Origin: Clostridium sp. MCC353 | GTDB lineage: Bacteria; Bacillota; Clostridia; Lachnospirales; Lachnospiraceae | Assembly (NCBI RefSeq): GCF_018785315.1 | Contig: NZ_WQPN01000173.1 | Coordinates: 1 to 64,000 of the forward strand | Direction of reading: 5' to 3' | DNA length: 64,000 bases | Notes under the pieces: generated by a model | What the model was told of the DNA's origin: nothing | The model's input: the letters and a program-made list of their open reading frames with translations, nothing else | Database searches by the model: none | Shown here: positions 1-7,881 of the stretch, one piece after another | Layout: every line of letters begins with the position of its first letter | Numbering within the stretch: position 1 is the first letter of the stretch | Made by a program: the position numbers and the translations under genes

Positions 1-60
1 CGCCTCCAAACATCCAATCCCGCCTCTGCTCCCTCGTCCCGCTTTCCTGCGTAACATTCA
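1..60. repeat. Partial copy of an intergenic hairpin element
   Basis: This segment ends in TTTCCTGCGTAACATTC followed by AT-rich sequence with AATTAAA/AATCCCAA words. The right half of the hairpin at 4448-4517 ends in almost the same way (TTTCCTGCGTAACGTTC and then AACTAAATCTCAATT). I read it as the right end of the same dispersed intergenic element, cut by the window edge. Nothing else is seen between here and the first gene at 129. Confidence 0.3.
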
Positions 61-128
61 CAATTAAAGTAACTTACTCAATTAAATCCCAATTTAGGGT
101 AAGAGAATAGGAAAATTGAATGCAGGCT

Positions 129-374
129 CTATGCAACACGATTCATTTGGCTGACCATATCAATAAATTCTTTCATGTCTTCTATATAATTATAGGGTTC
201 ATATTCTGAATAGATGTCTGGACTATCAAGTATAACAATCTGTACACCGTCTGCCCGCAAGGCTTCTAATGTACCGGGCAGACAGCGGGCTTCATTTAAA
301 GTTTTACACCGATACGCTAAACAGCCCTGTTTATCAAAAATTTTAGCTATAATAAAAATATCCTTATTTAACAT
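129..374 (-). CDS. Small conserved-looking hypothetical protein, 81 aa
   Basis: I do not recognise this protein. It is 81 residues, acidic, with no signal peptide or membrane segment. It starts with a beta-rich stretch (MLNKDIFIIAKIFDKQG) and has a central ILDSPDIYSEYEPYNY motif. GGGAGGGCAGATAA gives a good ribosome binding site, and the ATG follows directly on the TAA of an upstream coding remnant (375-455). This tight stop/start arrangement suggests it was the second gene of a two-gene unit whose first gene is mostly lost. Codon use looks normal, so a real gene is likely. Function unknown. Confidence 0.6.
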   Translation of the reverse strand: MLNKDIFIIAKIFDKQGCLAYRCKTLNEARCLPGTLEALRADGVQIVILDSPDIYSEYEPYNYIEDMKEFIDMVSQMNRVA

Positions 375-455
375 TTATCTGCCCTCCCAATACTTTAGAC
401 GTTCCAAAAATTCATGTTCGCTGCATATTGCCCGATCTGTATATTCCTTATAAAG
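375..455 (-). pseudogene. 3-prime remnant of an upstream coding sequence
   Basis: Reading the minus strand, 26 sense codons (start LYKEYTDRAICSEHEF, end LKYWEGR) run to a TAA that abuts the ATG of the next gene. An in-frame TAG lies directly before the first of these codons and there is no start codon, so only the tail of a gene appears to survive. The composition looks protein-like, but the family is not identified and the segment could be chance. Confidence 0.25.
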
Positions 456-499
456 CTACCGCCCCTCGCCATTAATCTGTATGTACAATATCTGATGGC

Positions 500-919
500 T
501 TATCGTCTGTGATTCCATGCATGAATCGTCACCAATATGAGAAACAAAACTCCCGATGCGAAATGAACGTAATGCCAAAACTCATGATAAGGGATTCTTA
601 AAAATCGAAACACGATATTGGAGATCATAATGCCGCTGATCAGCAAAATTAACGTTGAAACCGCCAAAAGAAGATTAATCCAATAACGAAACTTCACGGC
701 ACGGCTATCAGGCTGCTTTAAGCGTCTTTTCTTGAACATTTGCACGAACCATAACCGATTTTCAATGCAGTGGTAAGCCATCAAAACAAAGGCAGTTACC
801 CCAAATACTTCATGCCGGTACTGTGTCTGACCGTCAAGAATATAGGGTACTGTTCCAAGAATTGCGATCAGCATGGAAAAATTGAGACAACAGCGGAAAA
901 TCTTCTTTGAGTTCACCAT
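500..919 (-). CDS. DUF4405-type membrane cytochrome b-like protein, 139 aa
   Basis: A small integral membrane protein with four predicted helices, the last carrying HYVHFASGVLFLILVTIH. Histidines at helix ends (YRHEVFG, AYHCIEN, HYVH, IHAWNH) match the DUF4405 family, regarded as cytochrome b561-like, so it may carry heme and pass electrons across the membrane (inference). An upstream in-frame ATG at 967 would overlap the preceding gene; the ATG at 919 clears it by 14 bp and is preferred. It forms a two-gene unit with the DUF2271 gene at 933-1553 under the divergent promoter at 1569-1638. No maturation or flavoprotein partner is adjacent. The electron donor and acceptor cannot be named. Confidence 0.75.
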   Translation of the reverse strand: MVNSKKIFRCCLNFSMLIAILGTVPYILDGQTQYRHEVFGVTAFVLMAYHCIENRLWFVQMFKKRRLKQPDSRAVKFRYWINLLLAVSTLILLISGIMISNIVFRFLRIPYHEFWHYVHFASGVLFLILVTIHAWNHRR

Positions 920-932
920 AAACACCCACTTT

Positions 933-1553
933 CTATTCAGGATAATAGGCCATCTCGACTTGACCAATCATATCAATGTGCGACGAGTTCTCGCAGCTGT
1001 ATTGCGGTGTGGGATAAATGACCGCCGCTTCATTCCCGGTTGTAAATGTACCATCATACAACGCATATGATGAGAAAAAAAGGGCGGCCTCCAGCCGGCA
1101 TTTGTACTCACCATCCGGCACTTGATTTCCATTATCATCAGTAAAGTCCCAAATAACCCGGTAGCTACCGCTATTTTGGGGAGTTGCTCCGGAAACAGCC
1201 TCTATTTCCTCCATGCTCATATGGAGCGGGTCGGCGATTTTCCGCCAATGTGATAACGAAGTTTTACGTAATCTCCATCCGCCCGTTGAGGTATATTTGG
1301 TTACAGCTAAGGTACGAATAAGTTTTCCATCGGCATCCTCAATCCAAACCGCATATTGATTGGAACCAGCGCCGCCTTGGCGCTCGTAATCAAAGGTAAT
1401 TTCGATTCTGCGCCCGCTGCCGGAAAAAGACGCATCATCAGCAGGCATAAAAGTTGCCAAATTGCGATAGACAGGCGTTAATTCGTCTTCAAAATAGAGA
1501 AAAACACCGGCGACACAGAGAACTATGAATAAAACTGCAAAGCGTATTTTCAA
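933..1553 (-). CDS. DUF2271-like exported protein, 206 aa
   Basis: The N-terminus (MKIRFAVLFIVLCVAGVFLYF) is a signal anchor, so the rest should lie outside the membrane. The body is beta-rich; VIWDFTDDNGNQVPDGEYK near residues 147-165 is the FlgD/DUF2271-like Ig signature. DUF2271 proteins often accompany flavin-dependent periplasmic redox proteins and membrane cytochromes, which fits the cytochrome-like gene just downstream. It is the first gene of the minus-strand unit, transcribed away from the TetR gene, and its promoter overlaps the perfect inverted repeat at 1586-1618. The family call is moderate: the fold signature is clear but the biochemical role is unknown. Confidence 0.7.
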   Translation of the reverse strand: MKIRFAVLFIVLCVAGVFLYFEDELTPVYRNLATFMPADDASFSGSGRRIEITFDYERQGGAGSNQYAVWIEDADGKLIRTLAVTKYTSTGGWRLRKTSLSHWRKIADPLHMSMEEIEAVSGATPQNSGSYRVIWDFTDDNGNQVPDGEYKCRLEAALFFSSYALYDGTFTTGNEAAVIYPTPQYSCENSSHIDMIGQVEMAYYPE

Positions 1554-1568
1554 AAAGACCCCCTCCTC

Positions 1569-1638
1569 TTGACAGAATTACAATCACCTTATATGATACA
1601 CATTGTATCATATAAGGTGTTGTTGTCAATTAGACAAC
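1569..1638. promoter_or_regulatory. Divergent promoter pair on a perfect TetR-type operator
   Basis: On the plus strand TTGACA (1569-1574), 17 bp, then TATGAT (1592-1597) reads toward tetR. On the minus strand TTGACA (1629-1624), 16 bp, then TACAAT (1607-1602) reads toward the DUF2271 gene. A perfect 14-bp inverted repeat with 5-nt spacer (arm ACCTTATATGATAC, 1586-1618) covers both -10 elements. A second short palindrome, GTTGTC-AATTA-GACAAC, lies at 1622-1638. A repressor bound here would block both promoters at once, so the TetR at 1666 is the obvious ligand (inference). Confidence 0.8.
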
Positions 1639-1665
1639 CTGAGACAAATTAAGGAGAATTGTATC

Positions 1666-2193
1666 ATGGACAAGAGAAAAACTGCCAACAAGGGGGTAAA
1701 AGACCGATTGTTTTCCGCATTGGTTGAATTTGCCGGACAGAAGGACTGGTCAAAGCTGACTGTGACTGAACTGATTAAAAAATCAGGCGTTGCACGGGCT
1801 TCTTTTTATCGCAACTTTAAATCCGTGGAAGAACTCATCAACTATGGAATTGACCATATGGCTCAGCGTTACCACGAAGAAAACCCATTTCCAAATGAAG
1901 ATTTTCACAGCAGAGAAGCAATGCTGTATAAATTCCGATTCTATAAAGAGCATGCCAATCTGGTCCTGGCCTTTCATCATGCAAAGTTATCAACCACACT
2001 TCTGGACATCATCACTGACTGTGAGATCGATGCCTGCGGCGATATGTCCGTAGGTTCCATTTCCAAATATGAGCTTTACTTCTTTTCAGGAGCGTTTTAT
2101 AATGTGCTGCTCTGCTGGCTTGAGAACGGCGCGAAAGAAACACCCGAATCTATGGCAGATGCATTTTTACAAATAATAAATAACAAAAACTGA
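1666..2193 (+). CDS. TetR/AcrR family transcriptional regulator, 175 aa
   Basis: The N-terminal helix-turn-helix is typical (LTVTELIKKSGVARASFYRN, about residues 32-51); the C-terminal half is a helical ligand-binding domain without a recognised subclass. The ATG at 1666 has AAGGAG ten bases upstream; the in-frame ATG at 1603 lies inside the operator and is rejected. The gene is divergent from the DUF2271/DUF4405 pair and 107 bp upstream of the large flavin reductase, on the same strand. It probably represses its own promoter, the divergent pair and, if transcription reads through, the reductase. The effector is unknown. Confidence 0.88.
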   Translation: MDKRKTANKGVKDRLFSALVEFAGQKDWSKLTVTELIKKSGVARASFYRNFKSVEELINYGIDHMAQRYHEENPFPNEDFHSREAMLYKFRFYKEHANLVLAFHHAKLSTTLLDIITDCEIDACGDMSVGSISKYELYFFSGAFYNVLLCWLENGAKETPESMADAFLQIINNKN

Positions 2194-2300
2194 TTTTTTG
2201 AAATATCCGGGATATAAATATAGAAACGATTTCTGGATAAAATAGATAGGAACGCTTATATAGAAACTCGTTGAGTCAGTGATTTAGAAAGAGGAAAAAT

Positions 2301-4415
2301 ATGAATTATCCCACTTTGTTTTCTCCAATGAAGATTGGGCAAATAACCATAAAAAACCGTATTGTGATGTCTTCCATGTGTGTTGGATTAGCGGAATATG
2401 ACGGTACAGCGGGCGAAGAACTGTCTGATTACTATGAGGAACGCGCCGCAGCCGGCGTGGGACTTATCATGACTGAATGCACACGCATCAATGAAACGAA
2501 CTGCGTCTCCCATTCCCGAATGCTGTCAATGTCTCATGACAGGTATATTGAGCCAATGCGCAAGGTGACAGAGCGGATACATGCACATGGCGCAAAATTT
2601 TTTATCCAGTTATTCCATCCCGGACGGCAAAATCTGGTTGTTTTCCCTACTGTGTGGAAATATAATGAGCGCCTTGGAAAAATCTTTCCCTCTTATTGGA
2701 ATTTGTTCTTTCGCTTATCCGGCGGTATTGACGAATCCTCTTTGGACGATCCTAAGATGGTAAAACGTATGAACCGTTATATGAAACCGCTTTTGGCTCC
2801 CAGCGCCGTCCCCTGCGGGCTTGGCGAAAACCCCATCCGCAATCAAAATACCGTTGCGATGACTGAGGAACAAATAAAAACACTCATCGATGAGTTTGTT
2901 GCAGCCGCCAAGAGGGTGCAAAAGGCCGGAGCGGACGGCGTGGAACTGCATGCGGCGCACGGGTATTTAATCCAACAGTTTTTAAGCCCTTATACCAACC
3001 TGCGGACAGATGAATACGGCGGTTCTTTGGAAAACCGGATGCGTTTTATACAGAAAATAATCAGCGGGATTCGAAAAGAGTGCGGAACCGATTTTCCCAT
3101 CAGCGTCCGTTTGTCTGTAGAAGAATTTTACGACAGAATCGGCTACCCCGGTCAGGGAATTTGCCTGGAAGAGGGGGTGGAAATAGCCAAAAGGCTGGAA
3201 AGCTTTGGTATTGACGTCATTAATGTCAGCAGTGGTAACTATGACACGGAACAGACATCCTGCGAACCCATCAGCTTTGAGCCCGGCTGGCGCAAATATT
3301 TGGCAAAGGCCGTCAAGGATGCGGTAGGAATCCCAGTGATCGCCGCCAACCTGATACGTTCCCCAGAACAGGCGGAGGATCAGCTTGTGCAGGGAATACA
3401 GGATTTCATAGCAATGGGCCGTCCGTTTCTTTCAGATCCAGAATGGGCTAAAAAAGCCAAAGAGGGGCGAAGCGATGAAATTTTAAAATGCATTTGCTGC
3501 TTATATTGTATGGAATGCTTCCGTAAAAACATTTTGAACGGCAGGCCGATTTCCTGTGCGGTGAACCCTCGCGCCTGCCAGGAGAGCAAGTATGAAAACA
3601 CCCCGCCCAAGGACGGGGATGGACGGCAAATCGTAATCGTAGGCGCGGGACCGGCTGGGCTCACTGCAGCAAAAGAACTGGCTGCCAGAAATTTTCAGGT
3701 CACGGTTTTAGAAAAGAACGCTGAACCCGGGGGACAACTGATCCTTGCAGAAACTCCGCCTTATAAAGAAAAAATAGGCTGGTTTATTCAAGAGATGACT
3801 CTTCTGGCACTGCAGCAAGGGGTAACCATTCGCTACAATGTAACTGCTGATAAGAAAATCATCGGCGAATATCAACCGTTTGCCGTGATTATAGCAACCG
3901 GAGGCGAGGCTGCTTCGCCGAGAATACCGGGATCTGACAAAGAATCCGTTGTGACAGTGACATCTATTTTAAACGGAGAGAAATACTACTCCGAAAAACG
4001 GATTGCCGTGATTGGTTCCGGCATGACCGGACTGGAAACTGCTGAATATCTGCTTGAGCAGGGGAATTCCGTTACCATTATTGAAATGGCAGATCAAATT
4101 GCCCCTGGCGCATATCCAACCAACGTCAGAGACGTCCTTCAACGGTTGGAAAAAGGAGCGGTTAGATTTCTTCCTGGCAGGCGGTTAGACAGGATTGGCG
4201 ATGGTATCCTGTATTTAAGCAGAAAAGACGGAGTACTGGAAACGGTTCTTATTGATGTGACTGTACTGGCAATTGGGGTACGCAGCTGTGACACGCTGGC
4301 AAAAGAATGTGACGGCCATTATGCACACCTCTATGTCATTGGAGACGCGCAAAAACCGGCGCGTATTGGCGACGCAACTCGCAGAGCTTTCGAAATAGCC
4401 CGGTCAATACTGTAG
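2301..4415 (+). CDS. Old-yellow-enzyme type NADH:flavin oxidoreductase with FAD/NAD domains, 704 aa
   Basis: Residues 1-390 form an FMN-binding TIM barrel (start PTLFSPMKIGQITIKNRIV; DGVELHAAHGYLIQQFLSP). A cysteine cluster for a 4Fe-4S centre follows at about 395-420 (CICCLYCMEC, then CAVNP). The C-terminal part carries an FAD fingerprint near 445 (VIVGAGPAGLTAAKELA) and a second nucleotide-binding GxGxxG near 570 (VIGSGMTGLETAEYL). This is the layout of 2,4-dienoyl-CoA reductase, enoate reductase and the BaiCD/BaiH bile-acid reductases, which reduce activated C=C bonds with NAD(P)H. It is slightly longer than most relatives, with extra residues around 115-160. GAAAGAGGAAAAAT precedes the ATG. 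The substrate cannot be fixed from sequence; linkage to a TetR regulator suggests an inducible xenobiotic or lipid-like substrate. Confidence 0.88.
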   Translation: MNYPTLFSPMKIGQITIKNRIVMSSMCVGLAEYDGTAGEELSDYYEERAAAGVGLIMTECTRINETNCVSHSRMLSMSHDRYIEPMRKVTERIHAHGAKFFIQLFHPGRQNLVVFPTVWKYNERLGKIFPSYWNLFFRLSGGIDESSLDDPKMVKRMNRYMKPLLAPSAVPCGLGENPIRNQNTVAMTEEQIKTLIDEFVAAAKRVQKAGADGVELHAAHGYLIQQFLSPYTNLRTDEYGGSLENRMRFIQKIISGIRKECGTDFPISVRLSVEEFYDRIGYPGQGICLEEGVEIAKRLESFGIDVINVSSGNYDTEQTSCEPISFEPGWRKYLAKAVKDAVGIPVIAANLIRSPEQAEDQLVQGIQDFIAMGRPFLSDPEWAKKAKEGRSDEILKCICCLYCMECFRKNILNGRPISCAVNPRACQESKYENTPPKDGDGRQIVIVGAGPAGLTAAKELAARNFQVTVLEKNAEPGGQLILAETPPYKEKIGWFIQEMTLLALQQGVTIRYNVTADKKIIGEYQPFAVIIATGGEAASPRIPGSDKESVVTVTSILNGEKYYSEKRIAVIGSGMTGLETAEYLLEQGNSVTIIEMADQIAPGAYPTNVRDVLQRLEKGAVRFLPGRRLDRIGDGILYLSRKDGVLETVLIDVTVLAIGVRSCDTLAKECDGHYAHLYVIGDAQKPARIGDATRRAFEIARSIL

Positions 4416-4447
4416 AAAAGGTCTGATTAAGGATGTAAAAAAACAGA

Positions 4448-4517
4448 AGGAAAGCGGGGAGAGACTGCAACCGGTCCGGCCTTCCGGCCTCCGGGCCCAG
4501 CCTCTCCCCTCTTTCCT
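4448..4517. terminator. Hairpin between convergent genes (terminator or dispersed element)
   Basis: Two 20-nt arms (4448-4467 and 4498-4517) are complementary at 18 of 20 positions and enclose a GC-rich loop (CCGGCCTTCCGGCC). It lies between the convergent ends of the reductase (4415) and the Uma2 gene (4544), where a bidirectional terminator is expected. The right arm continues into sequence shared with positions 1-60, so it may also be a dispersed repeat used as a terminator. Confidence 0.5.
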
Positions 4518-4543
4518 GCGTAACGTTCTCAACTAAATCTCAA

Positions 4544-5089
4544 TTATTCAAGCAATTCAGATATCGTAATCGGGAGGTCGCCGTATATACCGACCACGAT
4601 CTCCTGGTTAAAAGCAAAGATCATCGGCGCTGCATCTTCATAGTAACGATAAACGGTGGTTCGTTCTTTCTCCGGGTCAACAATCCAGTATTCACGTACA
4701 CCGGCCTCGGAGTAAAGTGCATTTTTAACTGAATAATCCATCTTCCGGCTGCCGGGCGAAACGATCTCTATAATCCAGTCCGGCGTGCCCAAGCAGCCGC
4801 GGTCCGTCAGTTTATCCTTATCACAGATGACGGAAATATCTGGCTCTACCCAGTTTTTATCATCTGCATCCAGGTTTACGGCAAATGGGGCCGGATAAAT
4901 TTCGCAGTCTCCACGGTGTGACCGGACATAAGTTTCAATAGCAAAAGTAAATTTAGTTATCAGTTTTTGATGTATCCGGTTTGGCGGAGCCATGGCATAA
5001 AACTGCCCCTCGATCAGTTCAGCACGTTCCCCTTCTGGTAAGTTCCAGTAATCTTCCGATGTATAACCGCCATTTTTAGGTAATGACAT
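4544..5089 (-). CDS. Uma2 family protein (DUF820, PD-(D/E)XK fold), 181 aa
   Basis: Uma2/DUF820 proteins carry a restriction-endonuclease-like fold; the family's in vivo role is unproven. Visible signatures are the YWNLPEGERAELIEGQFY opening, WVEPDISVICD with the acidic metal ligand, IIEIVSPGS with the catalytic E, and YSEAGVREYWIVDPE. The ATG at 5089 is chosen because AAAGGAAG lies nine bases upstream; the in-frame ATG at 5134 has no such site. It stands alone, convergent with the reductase. No neighbouring toxin, methylase or transposase suggests a system. Confidence 0.85.
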   Translation of the reverse strand: MSLPKNGGYTSEDYWNLPEGERAELIEGQFYAMAPPNRIHQKLITKFTFAIETYVRSHRGDCEIYPAPFAVNLDADDKNWVEPDISVICDKDKLTDRGCLGTPDWIIEIVSPGSRKMDYSVKNALYSEAGVREYWIVDPEKERTTVYRYYEDAAPMIFAFNQEIVVGIYGDLPITISELLE

Positions 5090-5229
5090 AGGATCACTTC
5101 CTTTCATGGTATAGTATTGACAGCACTTCCACACTATTTACCTTTCTTACTTCAGATGTTAGCATATGCATCACCTAAAATCAATAAATTATGCCTAAAC
5201 TGTTCACACGTCCCCGCTTTTTATACAAC

Positions 5230-6465
5230 CTACCTAAGCCGCTTCACCGCTCTCCCCAAATCCGCCTCCACCATATAGATATTCAGCTTCCCTTCTTTAT
5301 CAGAGGAATACACAACCCGCTTCCCATCCGGCGTAAACACCGGATGTACATGGGCCGACTTTTTCCCTGAAGTGTCGTGTGCGCACAATAGAGACACTTC
5401 TGCCCGGTGATCCGCCTTATTGTATTCAATCAGGGATACATACCGTTCACTGTCCTTCATGTCCGCAGAAAGCATGGCCCGGTCGCCAACTCCCAAGGTT
5501 TCCGCGGCATTGACGCTCACATGGCCCGGACGCAGATAGGGATAGTAGAAGCGTTCCTGGTTTTTTCCATCAAAATCCACAAAGATATCCGCAAACATAA
5601 AAAACGGCATATCCGGTTTGTAGCGGTAGGAATATTGAGCTCCTACTCTTCCTTTGGGCGTGAAGAACTCGTGCACCACGCCTTCCAGATTGTGCTGCTG
5701 AACGATCAGCGGCGTCACCTCATCGGTGCTGACCCGGGCCGTCCACATCCTCTGAACCAGATGCCAGGGACCATCGTGGCAGAACAGCACGCTGTCCCCG
5801 TCATCCGGTTTCAGGCTTGTATGGGTAATCCTGTGATGTCCTCCAAATACCACCTCCGCCGTATTAAGCTGGGTGTCATACCGGATCACCAGACTGCTGG
5901 GCTCTTTAAAGAAACGCTCCCTGGCCCCCGGCGCTGTCTCCGCAAGCGGGTTAGCGAATCCGGCTGTGACAAGCGTCACCTCTTCCACCAGAGAAAACGC
6001 CAGATACCGGCAGTCCTTTGTCATGGAGAGGCTGTGGAAATTATAAGAATAAGGAATCCACATCAGTTCCCTGGATTCCAGGGTTTCCAAATCCACCTCT
6101 TTTAACTGTTCATTGCTGTAATAATAGGCTTTCTTCCCATCCGGGGCCATCATCGCATGGGCCCCATGTCCCATCTTAATTGCTTCTCCCTGTGTCACCT
6201 GCAAAGCAGTGCCCGTTTCCAGTTCCAGAGTGAACAGTTCCCCAAATCCCAGCTTTCCAATGGCCGGCGCATCCGGGTTTTTGACCACGGAAGTGCCCGT
6301 AAAATCAGACACGAATAACGTGTATTTCCCGTCCCTGCTAAACTGCGGCGTAGTAAAATACGGCCGGTCATAGATCCCCTTATTGTCCGTCAGCCGCACA
6401 ACTTCCACCCCAGTTATAGGATCTTTCTCAGAACTCATTTGAAAATAATATTTTTGTCCCTTCAT
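5230..6465 (-). CDS. Oligogalacturonate lyase-like (PL22-type) beta-propeller protein, 411 aa
   Basis: PL22 lyases are cytoplasmic seven-bladed propellers that cleave short oligogalacturonides by beta-elimination using a metal held by histidines. Here propeller repeats of the form FSRDGKYTLFVSD and FTPDGKRVVYSSDKEGKLNI are visible, with HAMMAPDGKKAYYYS near residue 103 and the C-terminal HVHP pair where the family has metal-binding histidines. There is no signal peptide. The ATG at 6465 has AAAGGGG upstream; 29 extra in-frame codons to 6552 lack a site. It is the last gene of the minus-strand catabolic run, separated by the 435-bp gap that holds the inverted repeat at 6729-6894, so it may have its own promoter. 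The substrate may not be galacturonide; a related uronide is possible. Confidence 0.75.
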   Translation of the reverse strand: MKGQKYYFQMSSEKDPITGVEVVRLTDNKGIYDRPYFTTPQFSRDGKYTLFVSDFTGTSVVKNPDAPAIGKLGFGELFTLELETGTALQVTQGEAIKMGHGAHAMMAPDGKKAYYYSNEQLKEVDLETLESRELMWIPYSYNFHSLSMTKDCRYLAFSLVEEVTLVTAGFANPLAETAPGARERFFKEPSSLVIRYDTQLNTAEVVFGGHHRITHTSLKPDDGDSVLFCHDGPWHLVQRMWTARVSTDEVTPLIVQQHNLEGVVHEFFTPKGRVGAQYSYRYKPDMPFFMFADIFVDFDGKNQERFYYPYLRPGHVSVNAAETLGVGDRAMLSADMKDSERYVSLIEYNKADHRAEVSLLCAHDTSGKKSAHVHPVFTPDGKRVVYSSDKEGKLNIYMVEADLGRAVKRLR

Positions 6466-6728
6466 GTGTCCCCTTTCATCTATCCCTTTTAAACCAACTT
6501 TAAAAAGCACTCCACTCCCGAACAACGCAGACCGGAAGTTAAAAGCCCTCACTCCAAATACCCCAAAAACCAGCCCCTATTTTTAACGCAAATTACAGCC
6601 CAGCCGAATGCACACCGCATCCGGATGAACCGTAACCAGCTAACATAAACTGACGCTGTCCTGCGTTTCACCACATTCTAATACAAACTGTGACACACAG
6701 CTGCCAGAAAGCAATTTTCAAACACACT
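6466..6728. other. Intergenic sequence with no recognised feature
   Basis: No plausible coding sequence, RNA or clear promoter was seen here. Only the ribosome binding site of the PL22-like gene at its left edge is supported. Confidence 0.4.
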
Positions 6729-6894
6729 CTAGTGCTCCATCCAGTCAGAAACTATACTGCCAGTGCTGAATATTTTGTCAGCCTGCAAGGCGGAGGAAGG
6801 AAGCGTAGTGGTCCCTCCGCTGACTGACGACAACGCGGCAGATGGCAAAATAGACAGTGCTGGAAGTATAGTTTCTGGCCGGATGGAGCACTAG
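6729..6894. repeat. 166-bp imperfect long inverted repeat
   Basis: The outer ends are perfect (CTAGTGCTCCATCC at 6729, its complement ending at 6894), and about 64 nt of each arm align with roughly 15 mismatches (for example CAGAAACTATACT in both). The centre holds GGCGGAGGAAGGAAGC and a GGTCCCTCCGCTGAC stretch. It begins 7 bp past the stop of the D-2-hydroxyacid dehydrogenase and reads as a MITE-like element or a structured RNA between two operon genes. No transposase is present. Confidence 0.65.
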
Positions 6895-6900
6895 CATTTC

Positions 6901-7866
6901 TTATGGGTTTACCACATTCACAGGCGTACCATTTATAAATTGAACCAAATTATCCACCGCAAAATCCATCAATCTCTGGCGACTCTCTTTAGACGCCCAG
7001 GAAATGTGAGGGGTGATGATGCAGTTTGGCGCACTTAACAACGGATTATCCGGTTTAATCGGCTCTGTGGACACCACATCCAGCCCGGCCGCCATGACTT
7101 TACCGCTCTTTAAGGCCTCCGCCAGGTCCTCCTCCACAATGAGGGGGCCTCTTGAGTTGTTCAGAATGATCACTCCGTCCTTCATTTTCCCGATGTTTTC
7201 CTTGTTGATGATCCCCTGTGTGTCAGGGAACAGCGGGCAGTGAAGGCTGATCACATCCGACTTCTCAAGCAGTTCCTCTAAATCCGTATACAGGCAGGTA
7301 TCCGATTCCAATTCCGGGTTTTTATAGGAATCATAGGCCAGCACTTTCATTCCAAGCGCCTGGGCGATCCGGCCCGTACACTGGCCGATTCTTCCATAAC
7401 CGATGATTCCCATGGTTTTTCCCGCCAGTTCGATGAGAGGGTAATCCCAGAAGCACCAATCCGGATTGCTGGTCCATTTTCCCTCCATAACGGCCTGGCT
7501 GTGGTGCCCGACATGGTGGCAGATTTCCAGCAGAAGCCCGATTGCGAACTGTCCCACCGCATTTGTGCCGTAAGAGGGGATGTTGCATACCGTAATTCCC
7601 TTTTCCTTGGCCGCCTCAGTGTCCACCACGTTATACCCCGTAGCCAGCACGCCGATAAAGCGCAGGGACGGACAGGCGTCCATGACTTCCCGGGTCAGAG
7701 GAACTTTGTTGACGTATACCGCTTCTGCGTCTCCAATGTGACCCACAACCGCTTCCGTATCATAGGGAATCCTGTCGTAAACGGTCAGTTCCCCCAGTTT
7801 TTCCAGACCTTCCCAGCTCAAATCGCCGGGATTTTCCGTATATCCGTCTAAAACTACTATTTTCAT
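6901..7866 (-). CDS. D-2-hydroxyacid dehydrogenase (glycerate/hydroxypyruvate reductase type), 321 aa
   Basis: This family reduces 2-oxo acids such as hydroxypyruvate with NAD(P)H. The NAD-binding motif MGIIGYGRIGQCTGRIAQ lies near residues 152-169. The catalytic triad is visible as Arg in NNSRGPLI, Glu in VVSTEPIKP and His in TPHISWAS. Length and start are typical. The ATG is 15 bp downstream of the aldolase stop, so the two are cotranscribed. In this operon it probably acts on a 2-oxo acid released by the aldolase or by sugar-acid oxidation (inference). Confidence 0.9.
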   Translation of the reverse strand: MKIVVLDGYTENPGDLSWEGLEKLGELTVYDRIPYDTEAVVGHIGDAEAVYVNKVPLTREVMDACPSLRFIGVLATGYNVVDTEAAKEKGITVCNIPSYGTNAVGQFAIGLLLEICHHVGHHSQAVMEGKWTSNPDWCFWDYPLIELAGKTMGIIGYGRIGQCTGRIAQALGMKVLAYDSYKNPELESDTCLYTDLEELLEKSDVISLHCPLFPDTQGIINKENIGKMKDGVIILNNSRGPLIVEEDLAEALKSGKVMAAGLDVVSTEPIKPDNPLLSAPNCIITPHISWASKESRQRLMDFAVDNLVQFINGTPVNVVNP

Positions 7867-7881
7867 GCTATACCTCCCGGA

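Noticed and set aside
1603-1665. Longer start for the first TetR gene
   Set aside because: The extra 21 codons would translate the operator and lack a ribosome binding site; AAGGAG fits the ATG at 1666.
6729-6894. Rho-independent terminator for the dehydrogenase gene
   Set aside because: Far too long, mismatched and without a T-run; kept as a repeat element instead.
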